DNA of 64,000 bases, taken from Burkholderia sp. BCC0322 (lineage in GTDB: Bacteria; Pseudomonadota; Gammaproteobacteria; Burkholderiales; Burkholderiaceae). A program made the translations under genes and the position numbers. Positions 46,008-56,884 of this stretch are shown here, one piece after another. Position 1 is the stretch's first letter; each line of letters begins with the position of its first letter. Location of the stretch: positions 310,001 through 374,000 of the forward strand of contig NZ_CADFDU010000003.1 of assembly GCF_902833045.1 (NCBI RefSeq), given 5' to 3'. A model generated the notes under the pieces. It was not told the origin of the DNA and did no database searches. It saw only the letters and a program-made list of their open reading frames with translations.

Positions 46008-46991
46008 AATAACCGTATCGCCGACGGCCGCGTCAAGTTCCGGCACCTGCAGTGCTTTCTCGCGGTCGCGCAACTGGGCGGCGTGCAGAAGGCGGCCGAA
46101 AGCCTGTCGATCACGCAGCCGGCCGTCTCGAAGACGATTGCCGAACTGGAGGCGATCCTCGGCGTGAAACTGTTCGAGCGTGGCCGTCAGGGGGCGCAGC
46201 CGACCCGCGAGGCGCAGCTGTTCATGCCGCACGCGAATGCGTGCGTGCTGGCGCTGCGGCAGGGCGTCGGGTTGCTCGCGCGCGAAGGCGGGGCCGCCGC
46301 GGCGACGCTGGAAATCGGCATGCTGCCGACCGTCGCGGCATCGCTCGCGCCCGCGTTGATGAAGGCGCTCGCCGAGCGCTGGCCGCGCGTCGTCGTGCGG
46401 ATCGCGACGGCCGCGAACGCCGATCTGCTCGAACGCCTGAAGTCCGGTGCGATCGAGTGCGCGATCGGGCGGCTGTCGGAGCCGGAGCGGATGATCGGGC
46501 TCGCGTTCGAGCAGTTGTACAACGAGCCGCTCGTCGCCGTCGTGCGCGCCGGGCATCCGCTGCTGTCGAGCGCGGCGCCGGCGGCCGAGCTTGTGCGCTA
46601 TCCGGTCGTGCTGCCGCCGTACGGCACGCTGATCCGCCAGTCGGCCGAGCAGTTGCTCGGCGCTTGCGGCGTGCCGCCGCTGGATTCGTTCGTCGAGGTG
46701 CTTTCGGTATCGGTCGCGCGTGCGCTGGCGCTCGAGAACGATGCGGTGTGGTTCGTGCCGCTCTATGCGGCCGAATACGATCTGTCGGCCGGTGCGCTGG
46801 CGCGCCTGCCGCTGCCGTCCGCGGGTACCGACGAGCCGGTCGGGCTCATTCTGCGCACCGATGCGCAGCCGTCGCCCGTCGCACGGACGCTGATCGATGC
46901 CGTGCGCGAGATCGCACGATCACGGTTCGGCGACAAGCGCCCGCACCGGACGCCACGCGCCGCGCGCAAGCCGGGGCGCGGCAATCGCTGA
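46005..46991 (+). CDS. pcaQ: LysR-family regulator of protocatechuate catabolism, PcaQ-like
   Basis: 328-residue LysR protein. The N-terminus GRVKFRHLQCFLAVAQLGGVQKAAESLSI, described here by its ends, and ITQPAVSKTIAELEAILGVKLFERG form the DNA-binding domain; the C-terminal co-inducer domain follows. Its start lies inside an operator identical in layout to that of pcaH, which supports PcaQ identity and autoregulation. No ribosome site precedes the ATG, so translation may be weak or leaderless. It is separated from pcaH by two unrelated genes. Confidence 0.85.
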   Translation: MNNRIADGRVKFRHLQCFLAVAQLGGVQKAAESLSITQPAVSKTIAELEAILGVKLFERGRQGAQPTREAQLFMPHANACVLALRQGVGLLAREGGAAAATLEIGMLPTVAASLAPALMKALAERWPRVVVRIATAANADLLERLKSGAIECAIGRLSEPERMIGLAFEQLYNEPLVAVVRAGHPLLSSAAPAAELVRYPVVLPPYGTLIRQSAEQLLGACGVPPLDSFVEVLSVSVARALALENDAVWFVPLYAAEYDLSAGALARLPLPSAGTDEPVGLILRTDAQPSPVARTLIDAVREIARSRFGDKRPHRTPRAARKPGRGNR

Positions 46992-47118
46992 TCCTTCGGG
47001 CCGGGCGGCAAGCCTGGCTCGGTTCCTGTCTCCGCTTCCGGACCGGCCATCCGGCCAGTAGCCGTCCTCGTGGTGCTTGGCATATCGTATCGTTTTTGGT
47101 ACGCTTGGTGTCAAGACG

Positions 47119-47478
47119 ATGACGAGACAGCAGATCCAGGTCACGCTCGGCGTGCGGTTCTTTCGCACGGCCCGAGGCAACGAGCCGGTGCGCGAATGGC
47201 TGAAGGCGCTCGGGCAAGCGGAGCGAAGGGCGATCGGCGAAGAGATCAAGACCGTTCAACTGGGCTGGCCGCTCGGTATGCCGCTGGTCCGGAAGATGGC
47301 GCGGGATCGGTGGGAGATCCGCGTGATGCTGCCGGGGCGGAGCGCCCGTGTGCTGTTTACAGTCGTCGGCGACACGATGGTCCTGCTGCATGGCTTCTTC
47401 AAGCAGTCGCGGGACACGCCGTCGGACGACCTCGACGTCACCGTCGCGCGCCTGAAGGCGCTGACGCACGCCATTTGA
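47119..47478 (+). CDS. Type II toxin, RelE/HigB (phage Gp49-like) family
   Basis: 119 residues from ATG 47119. Family blocks are VRFFRTARGNEPVREWLKAL, GMPLVRKMARDRWEIRVMLPGR and LLHGFFKQSRDTP with several basic residues, as in Gp49-like/HigB ribosome-dependent mRNA interferases. The toxin precedes its antitoxin, the HigBA order. An AT-rich tract with an imperfect CGTATC...GGTACG dyad (about 47083-47105) lies in front and may be the operator. Confidence 0.8.
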   Translation: MTRQQIQVTLGVRFFRTARGNEPVREWLKALGQAERRAIGEEIKTVQLGWPLGMPLVRKMARDRWEIRVMLPGRSARVLFTVVGDTMVLLHGFFKQSRDTPSDDLDVTVARLKALTHAI

Positions 47479-47550
47479 ATTTCCGGTTGCGCCTGAACGC
47501 ACCGTCTCCGACGGTCGGGCAGCCGGCAACGCCATGCACTGGAGTACGAC

Positions 47551-47847
47551 ATGACGACCACGAACAATCCGCATATCGGCAGCGACTTCGATACCTTCCT
47601 CGAAGAGGACGGCAATCTCGAAGCGGCCACCGCCACCGCGATCAAGCGCGTGATCGCGTGGCAGATCGGGCAGGAGATGAAGGCGCAGCACATCACGAAA
47701 ACCGCGATGGCCGCACGGATGAAGACCAGCCGCGCCGCGCTCAACCGGCTGCTCGACGAAACCGACACGAGCCTCACGCTGGCCACGCTCGCGAGCGCGG
47801 CCACCGCACTCGGCAAACGGCTCAGCTTCGAGCTGGTGCCGGCCTGA
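47551..47847 (+). CDS. Type II antitoxin, XRE/HigA family
   Basis: 98-residue DNA-binding antitoxin with the helix-turn-helix HITKTAMAARMKTSRAALNRLLDET (about residues 48-72, given by its ends) and a short C-terminal LSFELVPA. It follows the Gp49-like toxin by 72 bases and should both neutralise it and repress the pair. Confidence 0.8.
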   Translation: MTTTNNPHIGSDFDTFLEEDGNLEAATATAIKRVIAWQIGQEMKAQHITKTAMAARMKTSRAALNRLLDETDTSLTLATLASAATALGKRLSFELVPA

Positions 47848-48009
47848 CGGGCGTGAAGGATCGGCGGCCGGCCGAGTCCGCGCCCCTGTGCGTGACGCGC
47901 GCGGCGGAGTGGACGGCACTCCGGCCAGCGGCTCGGCCATCGGTTCGGTCATGATCAGTCCGCGCGTCGCCGCAAGCAGGCGAGTGCCGGCCCGAGCACG
48001 CATGGCGGG

Positions 48010-49284
48010 TCACTGACGCGGCCCGGCCACCTGCAGATAGAGCAGCGCACCGCCCGCGAGCAGCAACGGGCACAGGATGTACCAGCCGGTCGTCAGGAAC
48101 AGCCCGGCGACCGCGACCAGCGAAATCCATGCACAACGGTGCGCGATGCCGCCGCGTGGCAGCAGTTTCAGCGCGGCGGCCGCGCCGAGCCCGTACACCA
48201 TCACGAAGCACCCGGACGTGACGAGCACGAGGGGCTTCGGCCCGACGTCCGTCAGCGTCGTCGCAGCCAGTGCGACAACAGCGAGCACGGCGATCACGCC
48301 GAGGCTGCGGCGCGGGACGCCGCCGACCTGGCTGCCTTGCGCGAGCCACGCGGGCAACGCGCCGTCGCGCCCGAGCGCCGCGCCGAGCTTGGCCGCGCCC
48401 GCGAAATACGCGTTCATCGTGCCGAGCGTGAGCAGCACCGCGGCCGCGGCGGCCAGCACCTGCGCATGACCGCCGATGCCGCCCGCGATCAGTTCGGCGA
48501 GCGGCGCCCCCGATCCGCCCGCGGACGGCCCGAGCACCGTCACGCTCGCGGCAGCAACCGACAGATACAGGAACCCGACCACCACGACGGCGATACCGGC
48601 CGAGCGCGGCATGTCGTGCGCGGGCCGGCGGAATTCGGCCGCGAGATGCGTGATCGCTTCCCAGCCGGCGAAACTCCACACGAGCAGCGCGGCCGCCTGG
48701 CCGACCGCGAGCCAGCCGTGCGGCGCGAACTGATGCAGGTTCTCGGTGCGCGCATGCGGCGCGGAGGCGAGCACCGCGGCGAGCAGCAGCGTGACGAGCA
48801 GCGCCGACAACACGAGCTGCATGCGGCCCGAGACGGTGACGCCGAATGCATTCGCGGCCGACACGGTCGCGATCAGCGCGGCCGCCGTGACGACGACGGT
48901 CGTGTGCCCGCCGCCCATGACGGCCGCGACGTATGCGCCGCCGAACATCGCGGCCGCCGGCGCACCGGCCGGGACCGCGAAGTAGAAGCACCAGCCGACG
49001 ATGGCCGCGGCCTTCGGGCCGAATGCACGCCGGGCGTAAGTCGAGACGCCGCCTGCGTCGGGATAGCGCGCGCCGAGTGCGGCGAAGGTGGCGGCGAGCG
49101 GCCCGGACAGCACGACCAGCGCGGCCCATGCGAGCAGCGATGCCGGGCCCGCGACTTCCGCGGCGAGCGCGGGCAACGCGATCACGCCGGTGCCGAGCAC
49201 CGCGCCGATATACAGCGCGGCGCCCTGGAAAATCGTCAGCGAGCCCGCGTGATGAGCGGTGGGCGAATCAACATGCGAGGACAT
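48010..49284 (-). CDS. APC-family amino acid permease
   Basis: 424-residue inner-membrane permease with 12 hydrophobic segments. YIGAVLGTGVIALPALAA in the first helix is the APC substrate-binding motif, and WSFAGWEAITHLAAEFRRP the helix 6 block, close to YjeH/basic amino acid and methionine exporters. The substrate is not predictable here. It lies downstream of lhr on the same strand with a 135-base gap. Confidence 0.82.
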   Translation of the reverse strand: MSSHVDSPTAHHAGSLTIFQGAALYIGAVLGTGVIALPALAAEVAGPASLLAWAALVVLSGPLAATFAALGARYPDAGGVSTYARRAFGPKAAAIVGWCFYFAVPAGAPAAAMFGGAYVAAVMGGGHTTVVVTAAALIATVSAANAFGVTVSGRMQLVLSALLVTLLLAAVLASAPHARTENLHQFAPHGWLAVGQAAALLVWSFAGWEAITHLAAEFRRPAHDMPRSAGIAVVVVGFLYLSVAAASVTVLGPSAGGSGAPLAELIAGGIGGHAQVLAAAAAVLLTLGTMNAYFAGAAKLGAALGRDGALPAWLAQGSQVGGVPRRSLGVIAVLAVVALAATTLTDVGPKPLVLVTSGCFVMVYGLGAAAALKLLPRGGIAHRCAWISLVAVAGLFLTTGWYILCPLLLAGGALLYLQVAGPRQ

Positions 49285-49419
49285 GGATAGCCGTCTCCGA
49301 AAGTTTCGTTGTGTTTGGGCGCGCGCGTCCGCGCGGAAAATCGTTCGATGCTACCCGAACGACGCCGGCAGCGCGGCCCGGCGATCAGTAGTCCGTGCGG
49401 TGTCGCGTGTCAGCCAATG

Positions 49420-52400
49420 TCAGCAGTGCCGCGCGAGCCGCAGGCGGGCATCCTCGCGGGCAGCGGGTGACAGCTCGGGCGCGTAGTGGAACGCTCCCGA
49501 AACCAGCGATGCGACCGGCACGCCGTCGCGGAACAGCACGCGATTGCCGGCCAGCGCGGGCACCTTGTCGCCGGGCAGCAGCGTGCCGGCGAGGTTCAGC
49601 GGATCGGCGCCCGTCACGCACACGTACTGTCCGTCGCCCGGTTGCCGCCGCAGTTCGCGCAGGATCGGAATCGCTTCGGGCAGCGCGAACTGTTCGCCCG
49701 CGAGCCCGGCGACGAAGCGTCCGCCACGAATCTCGCCGCGCGCCTCGAGGCGCTGCAGGACACGCACGAGTTCGCGCCAGCTCGGCAGCCAGTCGGCTTC
49801 GCGTTCGAGCAGCCGCCAGAACACGACGCCGTAACGGCGCAGCAGCGTCCATGCGATGTGTTCGAGTGCATCGGGGTCGGTTGCGACCTGGCCGCGTTTC
49901 GGCACGGGCGCATCGTCCGGCGGCGCGTGACGTTGCACGAGCGCCCAGCGGCCCGCGTCGTCCATCCCGCCGATCAGCGCGCCGCCGCGCCGTGTGCGTG
50001 GCGCATAGGTCGCGCTGCGCTTGACGGCGGGCTTCAACAGCGCACGCAGGCCCGCGTAGCTGTCCGCATTCACGAGGCCGGCCGACACGAGTTCACCGAG
50101 CGCCTGTTCGAGTTCGACGGGCAGCATGTGCAGCTCGTCGAGCAGCGCATCGAAGAACATCGCGCCGTGCGCGGCGAGGGCATCGCGCACCTGTGCGGCG
50201 CGCGCGGACAGCGCCGGTTGCGCGTCGGGATCGCGCAGCGCCTGCCACGCGCTGAGGTGGCGGCGCGGCAGCAGCACGATCGGCGTCGTCTTCACGGGTG
50301 TGCCTGCCGCGCGCGCCGGCGCGCCGATGCGCGTCCACACGAGCTTGCCGGAGCGGCACAGCTCGTCGAGCCCGCCTGCCATGTAGTCGGTGAGCCGCGC
50401 GGGCAGCAGCGCGTCTTCCCAGGCGCTTGCCGCGGCCTCGTAGCCTTCGAGCTGTTCGACCACGGCCGCGAGTGCGTCGCGGCCCGTGCCGCGCGTGTCG
50501 GGCGTCAGGTGTTGCCAGTGGAACAGGAAGCGCATGAAATCGGCGCGCTCGACCGGCTCGATCTCGCGGCGCAGCCGCTTCACCGTATAGCGATGAATGC
50601 GCGCAAGCAGATGGCGTTCGCACCATTCGTCCGTCGTCGCGCCCGGCGTGAACCGGCCGCGCATCACATAGCCTTCGCGCTCCAGCGCCGCAAGTGCCGT
50701 CGCGATCGACGCAGGCGGCAGCCCGAGCGGTGTCGCGATCGAGTCGAGGGCAAGCGGGCCGAAGCCGGTGAGCCGCGCGCGGATCACGTCGACGAGTGCG
50801 GCATCCGCTTCCCACGGCTGCGCGCAGGCAGCCGGCACCTTGAGCGCCGGTGCGGTGTGCGCGTCGGGATGCAGCGCACGCATGCATACGAGCCGTTCGA
50901 CCGGCACCCACAGGGCGGCACCGTTCGGCGCGACGAGTTTTGTTGCGCGGCGGCGTTCGGCGAGCGTCGCGAGCCGGTCGGACCAGCCTTCGTGTGCGCG
51001 TGCTTCGCTATCGGCGATGCACGCGAGCGTGAGCAGCGCGTCGTGCATTTCGTCGGCATCGCGCACGAGCGGCCATGCTTCGTCGCGCACTGCATCGATC
51101 GCGTCGGCGTCGAGCGCGCCGAGATCGTCGGCCGACTCGGGATCGCTCCAGCGGCGCGACTGCACGGCCTGCGTGCGGCGTTCCTCGAGCGGTGCATCGT
51201 CGAGGAACGCGTAGGGTTTCGCGTTCAGGATCTCGGCCGCGAGCGGCGACGGCGCGGGCAGGTCGCGCGCGACGAGCTCGATTGCGCCGCTTTCGATCCG
51301 GCGCAGCAGCGCAAGCCAGCCGTCGGAGTCCATCGCGTCGTGCAGGCAGTCGTCGAGTGTCTGGTCGACGAGCGGGTGATGCGGTATCTCGCGCTCGCCG
51401 ACAATGTTCTCGAGGCACGCGACCTGATCGGGGAACACGGTCGCGAGCAGGTCCTCGCTCTTCATCCGCTGCAGTTGCGGCGCGGTGCGCTTGCCGCCGG
51501 TGAAGCGCGGCAGCGCGAGCGCGGTCGTCGCGTTCCAGCGCCAGCGCACACCGAACATCGGCGCGTCGAGCAGGGCCTGGATCAGCACGTGCTCGGCGCT
51601 CGCCGGACGCAGGTAGCGCCACACTTCGTCGAGCGCGAAGCTGTGCGCGAGCGACAGCGACAGGATGATCGCGTCGTCGGTCGCGGCCGCCTGCAGCTCG
51701 AAGTTGAAACTGCGGCAGAAGCGCTTGCGTAGCGCGAGCCCCCAGGCGCGGTTGATGCGGCTGCCGAACGGCGAATGGATGACGAGCTGCGTGCCGCCCG
51801 ATTCGTCGAAGAAGCGCTCCATCACGAGCGTGTCCTGCGTCGGCAGTGCGCCGAGCGCGGCGCGCGAGCGCGCGAGATAGTCGGCGATCTGGCCGGCGGC
51901 GTCGGGCGACAGGTGAAGATCGTCGACGAGCCAGCGCAACGCCGGTGCGAGGCGGCTTTCGGCGGTGCCGGCGACAACGGTGTCGGGCCGCACGTCGACC
52001 GCGGCATCGGTGTCGGCTTTGAGCCCGGCCTTTGATTTCGCATTCGCGCCGGCTTTGGCGTTGGTTCGGGGCGAGGATTTCCCGCTCGTCCCGTCGCCGA
52101 TGCGCTCATGGTCCTTGCCAAAAGCCTGACGGTCGCCGTCGGCGAACAGTGCGTCGAGCCGCGCGCGCAGCCGGCCGACCGCCGCCGACAGCTCGTCGCT
52201 GCGTCCCGGCGCCTCGCCGAGCCAGAACGGGAGGTTCGGCGACTGGCCCTGCGCGTCCTCGACGCGTACGCGGCCCGTTTCCACGCGAATGATCCGGTAC
52301 GACTGGTTGCCCAGCTGGAACACGTCGCCCGCGAGACTCTCGATCGCGAAATCCTCGTTGACCGTGCCGACCTGGATGCCCTGCGGTTCGAGCAGCACCG

Positions 52401-53943
52401 CGTAGTCGGCCATGTCGGGGATCGTGCCGCCCGACGTGGTGGCGGTCATCATCGCGTTGCGGCGCCCGCGCACGGTGCCGCCGACAATATCGCGATGCAG
52501 GTAGGCACCGCGCACGCCGCGCCGGCTCGTGAAGCCTTCGGCGAGCATCTTCATCACTTCGTCGAAGCGCTCGCGCGTCAGCCGTGCGTACGGCGCCGCG
52601 CGTGTGAAGCTCGCATACAGCGCGTCTTCCTGCCATTCCGTGCACGCCACTTCGGCGACGATCTGTTGCGCGAGCACGTCGAGCGGCGCTTCGGGAATGC
52701 GCAGCGTGTCGAGTTCGCCGCGCTGCACGCAATCGAGCAGCGCCGCGCACTCGACGAGTTCGTCGCGCGACAGCGGGAACAGCCGGCCTTTCGGCACGCC
52801 GCCGACATGGTGCCCGGAGCGGCCGACGCGCTGCAGGAACGGCGCGATCCCGCGCGGCGAGCCGACCTGGCAGACGAGATCGACGTCGCCGATATCGATG
52901 CCGAGTTCGAGCGATGCGGTGGCGACGAGCAGCTTCAGTTCGCCTCGCTTCAGGCGCTGCTCGGCGTCGAAGCGGTGCTCCTTCGCGAGGCTGCCGTGAT
53001 GGGTGGCGATCGCTTCCTTGCCCAGCCGGTCGGCGAGATGGCGCGCCATGCGCTCGGCGGTGCGCCGTGTGTTGACGAACACCAGCGTCGTGCGATGCGC
53101 GGCCGCGAGCCCGGCGATGCGGTCGTACACCTGTTCCCACACGTCGGTTGCCATCACGGGCTCGAGCGGCACGTTCGGCAGTTCGAGCGCGAGGTCGCGC
53201 TCGCGCGTGTGGCCGGTGTCGACGATCGTGCAATCGCGCGGCGCGTCAGCCGGGCCGCCTACCAGGAAGCGCGCGACCGCGTCGATCGGTTTTTGCGTGG
53301 CCGACAGCCCGATCCGCGGCAGCGCACGTCCGGCCAGCGCGTCGAGACGCTCGAGCGACAACGCGAGATGGCTGCCGCGCTTCGACGACGCGAGCGCATG
53401 GATTTCGTCGACGATGACCGAGCGCACGTTCGACAGCATCTGCCGCCCCGACGTGGACGACAGCAGCACGTACAGCGACTCGGGCGTCGTGACGAGGATG
53501 TGTGGCGCGCGCTTGCGCAACGCGGCGCGCTCGGCCTGCGTCGTGTCGCCGGTGCGCACGGCGGTGCGGATCGCCGGCACCGGCAGGCCGAGTTGCGCGA
53601 GCGATTCGGCGATGCCGGCAAGCGGCGCATCGAGGTTCACGTGGATGTCGTTCGACAGCGCTTTTAGCGGCGACACGTACACGACGAGCGTCGCGTCGGG
53701 CAGCGTGCCGTCGTGCGCCAGCGCATCGCGCACCAGATCGTCGAGCGCGCACAGGAACGCGGTGAGCGTCTTGCCGGAACCGGTCGGCGCGGCGACCAGC
53801 GTCGAGCGCCCGGCCTTGATGTGCGGCCACGCGAGCACCTGCGCGCCGGTGGGCGCGGCGAACGTGCGCCGGAACCACGCGGCGACGGCCGGGTGGAACA
53901 CATCGAGCGCACTGGCGGCAGGGCGGGTAGCGGTGACGTCCAT
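49420..53943 (-). CDS. lhr: Large ATP-dependent helicase Lhr
   Basis: 1507-residue superfamily 2 helicase, close to the usual length of full-length bacterial Lhr. The N-terminal core has Walker A APTGSGKT (52-59), VIVDEIHAL (DEIH box), LSATQKP and the motif VI region [11 protein letters not shown]; a winged-helix domain and the long C-terminal Lhr-specific domain follow. A Lys/Ala-rich linker (about residues 615-640) is variable. Lhr unwinds DNA:RNA hybrids 3'-to-5' and is linked to DNA repair. Confidence 0.93.
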   Translation of the reverse strand: MDVTATRPAASALDVFHPAVAAWFRRTFAAPTGAQVLAWPHIKAGRSTLVAAPTGSGKTLTAFLCALDDLVRDALAHDGTLPDATLVVYVSPLKALSNDIHVNLDAPLAGIAESLAQLGLPVPAIRTAVRTGDTTQAERAALRKRAPHILVTTPESLYVLLSSTSGRQMLSNVRSVIVDEIHALASSKRGSHLALSLERLDALAGRALPRIGLSATQKPIDAVARFLVGGPADAPRDCTIVDTGHTRERDLALELPNVPLEPVMATDVWEQVYDRIAGLAAAHRTTLVFVNTRRTAERMARHLADRLGKEAIATHHGSLAKEHRFDAEQRLKRGELKLLVATASLELGIDIGDVDLVCQVGSPRGIAPFLQRVGRSGHHVGGVPKGRLFPLSRDELVECAALLDCVQRGELDTLRIPEAPLDVLAQQIVAEVACTEWQEDALYASFTRAAPYARLTRERFDEVMKMLAEGFTSRRGVRGAYLHRDIVGGTVRGRRNAMMTATTSGGTIPDMADYAVLLEPQGIQVGTVNEDFAIESLAGDVFQLGNQSYRIIRVETGRVRVEDAQGQSPNLPFWLGEAPGRSDELSAAVGRLRARLDALFADGDRQAFGKDHERIGDGTSGKSSPRTNAKAGANAKSKAGLKADTDAAVDVRPDTVVAGTAESRLAPALRWLVDDLHLSPDAAGQIADYLARSRAALGALPTQDTLVMERFFDESGGTQLVIHSPFGSRINRAWGLALRKRFCRSFNFELQAAATDDAIILSLSLAHSFALDEVWRYLRPASAEHVLIQALLDAPMFGVRWRWNATTALALPRFTGGKRTAPQLQRMKSEDLLATVFPDQVACLENIVGEREIPHHPLVDQTLDDCLHDAMDSDGWLALLRRIESGAIELVARDLPAPSPLAAEILNAKPYAFLDDAPLEERRTQAVQSRRWSDPESADDLGALDADAIDAVRDEAWPLVRDADEMHDALLTLACIADSEARAHEGWSDRLATLAERRRATKLVAPNGAALWVPVERLVCMRALHPDAHTAPALKVPAACAQPWEADAALVDVIRARLTGFGPLALDSIATPLGLPPASIATALAALEREGYVMRGRFTPGATTDEWCERHLLARIHRYTVKRLRREIEPVERADFMRFLFHWQHLTPDTRGTGRDALAAVVEQLEGYEAAASAWEDALLPARLTDYMAGGLDELCRSGKLVWTRIGAPARAAGTPVKTTPIVLLPRRHLSAWQALRDPDAQPALSARAAQVRDALAAHGAMFFDALLDELHMLPVELEQALGELVSAGLVNADSYAGLRALLKPAVKRSATYAPRTRRGGALIGGMDDAGRWALVQRHAPPDDAPVPKRGQVATDPDALEHIAWTLLRRYGVVFWRLLEREADWLPSWRELVRVLQRLEARGEIRGGRFVAGLAGEQFALPEAIPILRELRRQPGDGQYVCVTGADPLNLAGTLLPGDKVPALAGNRVLFRDGVPVASLVSGAFHYAPELSPAAREDARLRLARHC

Positions 53944-54155
53944 CGGAGCGTTGAAATGGGGTGCAAGCGGGGTGCAAGCGCGCGGAAGGCGCGCGCACGA
54001 ATCGAATCGTCAGTGTGCCAGACGTCGCGCGCGCGTGCCGGGCACGCGTGTCGACGATTCGAATTCAGATGGGGGCCGCCACCGCACTTTCAACGAACGG
54101 AAAGTTGCATGTGCGTCGGCACGCCGATCGCGCGCCGAATTGCGTCAAATCGCCA

Positions 54156-54680
54156 CTAAACGCGGTTCAGCCAGCCGAGCCAGTGTTCGAGCAGCGGCGC
54201 GCGCGACCACAGCGACTGCGCGAGCCACAGCGTGCCGCCCCATGCGGCGGCCACGACGATCAGGTCGCAATGCCCGCTGTTCCACAGGTTGAGCGAGTGG
54301 CGCCGCCAGATCCACGGCACGCCGAGCGGGTTCGGCCAGTCGGCGAGCAGGTGCATCAGGCCGCCGCATGCGAAGCCGAACAGCGGCGCGGCCCACAGTG
54401 GATGCGGATGATGGATGAGCCCGTGCCACCCGATCGCAAGCAGGGCGATCCAGCCGATGCCCCAGTGCGTGATGGTGCGATGCGTGATCCACAGGCGGCG
54501 CTTGCGGCTCCACCATGCGACTTCGAGCCAGTCGGGCGCGGTGCCGCCCGCGACACCGGCCGCGAATGCGGCGAACAGACCCGAGTGCCACGGGCCGGTT
54601 GCACCGGTTTGTGCGACGAGAGCGGCGGCGGCGACGCCGGCCGCGACGCCGGACGCGTGATGCGCATTGTGTGATGCCAT
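54156..54680 (-). CDS. YdjM-like membrane-bound metal-dependent hydrolase (DUF457)
   Basis: 174-residue membrane protein. It has several histidine- and aspartate-rich blocks between helices: GTAPDWLEVAWW, THRTITHWGIGW and HLLADWPNPLG, the pattern of the YdjM/LexA-regulated hydrolase-like family. The start at 54680 gives a compact N-terminus; the frame remains open 83 codons upstream without a ribosome site. The true activity of the family is unproven. Confidence 0.75.
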   Translation of the reverse strand: MASHNAHHASGVAAGVAAAALVAQTGATGPWHSGLFAAFAAGVAGGTAPDWLEVAWWSRKRRLWITHRTITHWGIGWIALLAIGWHGLIHHPHPLWAAPLFGFACGGLMHLLADWPNPLGVPWIWRRHSLNLWNSGHCDLIVVAAAWGGTLWLAQSLWSRAPLLEHWLGWLNRV

Positions 54681-55062
54681 ACGAAGCGAGACGAGGAAAC
54701 GTGAAGCGGAGCGTGCACGAAACATGATGCAGCGCGAAAGCGGGGCGCTATCTTCGCAGATCGGCCCGTGCCGCGGGAGGGACGTTTGCAGATTTTTTTT
54801 CGAGCGCCACGTGGCCCGCTGCGCAGTTCGCAACTTTCGGTTTTGTGCGCCGCGTGATGACGCGCATCGCGCGCCATATCGGTCGATGCGCATGCATGTT
54901 CCGAAACCGCAGCGTGACCGGGCGCACACAACGGACGTGGTTTCGTTGCACGCCCCGTGTTCGACCCTTTTTGTCCCCCTATACTACGAAACCGGATGTG
55001 GCCGTCGGCGCGCCAGCGGCCATGAGCGGAACAGAGGCTTTTACGGCCTGAAGGAGATCCAC
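54681..55062. other. Divergent promoter region, no gene seen
   Basis: About 380 bases between the leftward YdjM-like gene and ggt. A good -10 hexamer TATACT lies at 54980-54985 for the rightward gene, with no clear -35 at 17 bases. A poly-T run (54790-54798) is present. No further gene is supported apart from the minicistron just before ggt. Confidence 0.4.
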
Positions 55063-55080
55063 ATGGGGGACATGCAATGA
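55063..55080 (+). other. Five-codon leader minicistron overlapping the ggt start
   Basis: AAGGAG at 55051-55056 is ideally placed 6 bases before an ATG at 55063 that encodes only MGDMQ before TGA at 55078-55080. That stop overlaps the ggt ATG (ATGA). The best ribosome site here thus feeds a tiny cistron, and ggt would be translated by reinitiation, although GGGGGA at 55065-55070 could also serve ggt directly. Confidence 0.45.
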
Positions 55081-56798
55081 CTACGCTGAATCGCTTCAAA
55101 TCATCCGCTGTCGTGCTCGCGACGGTGGCCGGCATCGGGTTCCTGCCGAACGCGCCCGTCTATGCGAAGGGGCCGCAGCCCGCGGTCCTGACGAGCTCGG
55201 CGGTCGCGGTGGCTGACAAGTACAGCGCGGATGCCGCGGAGCGGATCTTCAAGGAAGGCGGCAACGCGATCGACGCGGCCGTCGCGATCGCATTCACGCT
55301 CGCCGTCACGTATCCGGAAGCCGGCAACATCGGTGGCGGCGGCTTCATGACGATCTACAAGGACGGCAAGCCGTACTTCATCGACTACCGCGAGCGTGCG
55401 CCGCTCGCCGCGACGAAGGACATGTACCTCGACAAGGACGGCAACGTCGTCAAGGGCATGAGCCTGTACGGCCCGCGCGCGGTCGGCGTGCCGGGCACGG
55501 TCGCGGGCATGTGGGAAGCGCAGAAGCGCTTCGGCAAGCTGAAGTGGAAGCAGGTGCTCGCGCCGGCGATCCACTACGCGCGCGATGGCTTCGTCGTCGA
55601 CGAACAGCTCGCGCAGCGCGGCGTCGACGCGTCGAAGGAGTTCGGCGGCAAGACCAACTTCGACAAGTATTTCTCCGGGCTGAAGGCCGGCGTGAACTTC
55701 AAGCAGCCGGATCTCGCCGATGTGCTCACGCGCATCGCGAACGACGGCGCGGAAGGTTTCTACAAGGGCAAGACGGCCGAGCTGATCGCCGCGTCGATGA
55801 AGACCGGCGACGGCAACGGGCTGATCACCACCGAGGATCTCGCGCAATACCATGCGGTGTGGCGCCAGCCGGTGCAGGCGAAGTGGAACGGCTATGACGT
55901 GATCACCGCGCCGCCTCCGAGCTCGGGCGGCATCGGCCTCGTGCAATTGCTGAAGATGAAGGCCGACCTCAAGCAGGACTTCGAGGGCGTGAAGCTCAAC
56001 TCGCCGCAGTACATCCACCTCGTCGCGGAAATCGAGAAGCGCGTGTTCGCCGATCGTGCGCAGTATCTCGGCGATCCGGATTTCTACAAGGTGCCGATCG
56101 CGCAGCTGACCGACGACGCCTACATCGCGAAGCGGGCGGGTGAAGTCAACCCGAAGGAGCCGTCGGACACGAAGAGCGTGCAGCCCGGCCTCGGCACGAC
56201 GATGCCGGAGAAGGCCGAAACGACACACTTCTCGGTGGTCGACAAGTGGGGCAACGCGGTGTCGAACACGTACACGATCAATGGGTATTTCGGCTCGGGC
56301 GTGATCGCCGACGGCACGGGCATCGTGCTGAACGACGAGATGGACGACTTCTCCGCGAAGCCGGGCGTCGCGAACATGTTCGGCGTGGTCGGCAGCGACG
56401 CGAACGCGATCGAACCGAAGAAGCGCCCGCTGTCGTCGATGTCGCCGACGATCATGACCAAGGACGGCAAGGTGTCGCTCGTGATCGGCACGCCGGGCGG
56501 TTCGCGGATCTTCACGTCGATCTTCCAGGTGATCAACAACATCTACGACTTCAAGATGCCGTTGAAGGAGGCCGTCGGCGCGATGCGCTTCCATCACCAG
56601 CTGCTGCCGCCGAACACGATCTTCTGGGAGCCGTACCACCCGATCGAAGGCGAACTCGCGAAGCAGATCGAGGCGCGCGGCTACACGCTGAAGGGGCAGG
56701 ATTTCAGCGGCGACATCCAGGTGATCAAGATCGACGGCAAGACGCCGGAAGCGATGGCCGACCCGCGCGGGCGGGGGGTGACGCGGATCATTCACTGA
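55077..56798 (+). CDS. ggt: Gamma-glutamyltranspeptidase
   Basis: 573-residue periplasmic Ntn hydrolase that cleaves glutathione and transfers the gamma-glutamyl group. The signal peptide ends at about VYA (residue 30). GGNAIDAAVA and GNIGGGGFM are family blocks. The autocleavage site lies before T382 in KAETTHFSVVDKWGNAVSNT, giving the small subunit with its threonine nucleophile; PLSSMSPTI is the late oxyanion block. It is monocistronic. Its product could feed the GsiABCD-type uptake of the same genome. Confidence 0.92.
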   Translation: MTTLNRFKSSAVVLATVAGIGFLPNAPVYAKGPQPAVLTSSAVAVADKYSADAAERIFKEGGNAIDAAVAIAFTLAVTYPEAGNIGGGGFMTIYKDGKPYFIDYRERAPLAATKDMYLDKDGNVVKGMSLYGPRAVGVPGTVAGMWEAQKRFGKLKWKQVLAPAIHYARDGFVVDEQLAQRGVDASKEFGGKTNFDKYFSGLKAGVNFKQPDLADVLTRIANDGAEGFYKGKTAELIAASMKTGDGNGLITTEDLAQYHAVWRQPVQAKWNGYDVITAPPPSSGGIGLVQLLKMKADLKQDFEGVKLNSPQYIHLVAEIEKRVFADRAQYLGDPDFYKVPIAQLTDDAYIAKRAGEVNPKEPSDTKSVQPGLGTTMPEKAETTHFSVVDKWGNAVSNTYTINGYFGSGVIADGTGIVLNDEMDDFSAKPGVANMFGVVGSDANAIEPKKRPLSSMSPTIMTKDGKVSLVIGTPGGSRIFTSIFQVINNIYDFKMPLKEAVGAMRFHHQLLPPNTIFWEPYHPIEGELAKQIEARGYTLKGQDFSGDIQVIKIDGKTPEAMADPRGRGVTRIIH

Positions 56799-56807
56799 CG
56801 TGAAGGC

Positions 56808-56841
56808 GGCGTGCGCGGTTGCGAAGGCGGCCGCGCACGCC
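56808..56841. terminator. Hairpin between convergent ggt and hydrolase genes
   Basis: GGCGTGCGCGG and CCGCGCACGCC form a perfect 11-bp stem around a 12-base loop in the 86-base gap. There is no T-tract, so it may act as a barrier or with Rho. Confidence 0.4.
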
Positions 56842-56884
56842 GTGTGCCACAGCCGGGTGCCGTACCGCCGGCTGCGGAACACAC

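Noticed and set aside
53944-54155. Nested inverted repeats (CGAATCGTC / GACGATTCG at 54003-54061) upstream of lhr as an RNA gene
   Set aside because: The gap is short and the structure lies in ordinary promoter space; no ncRNA family was recognised.
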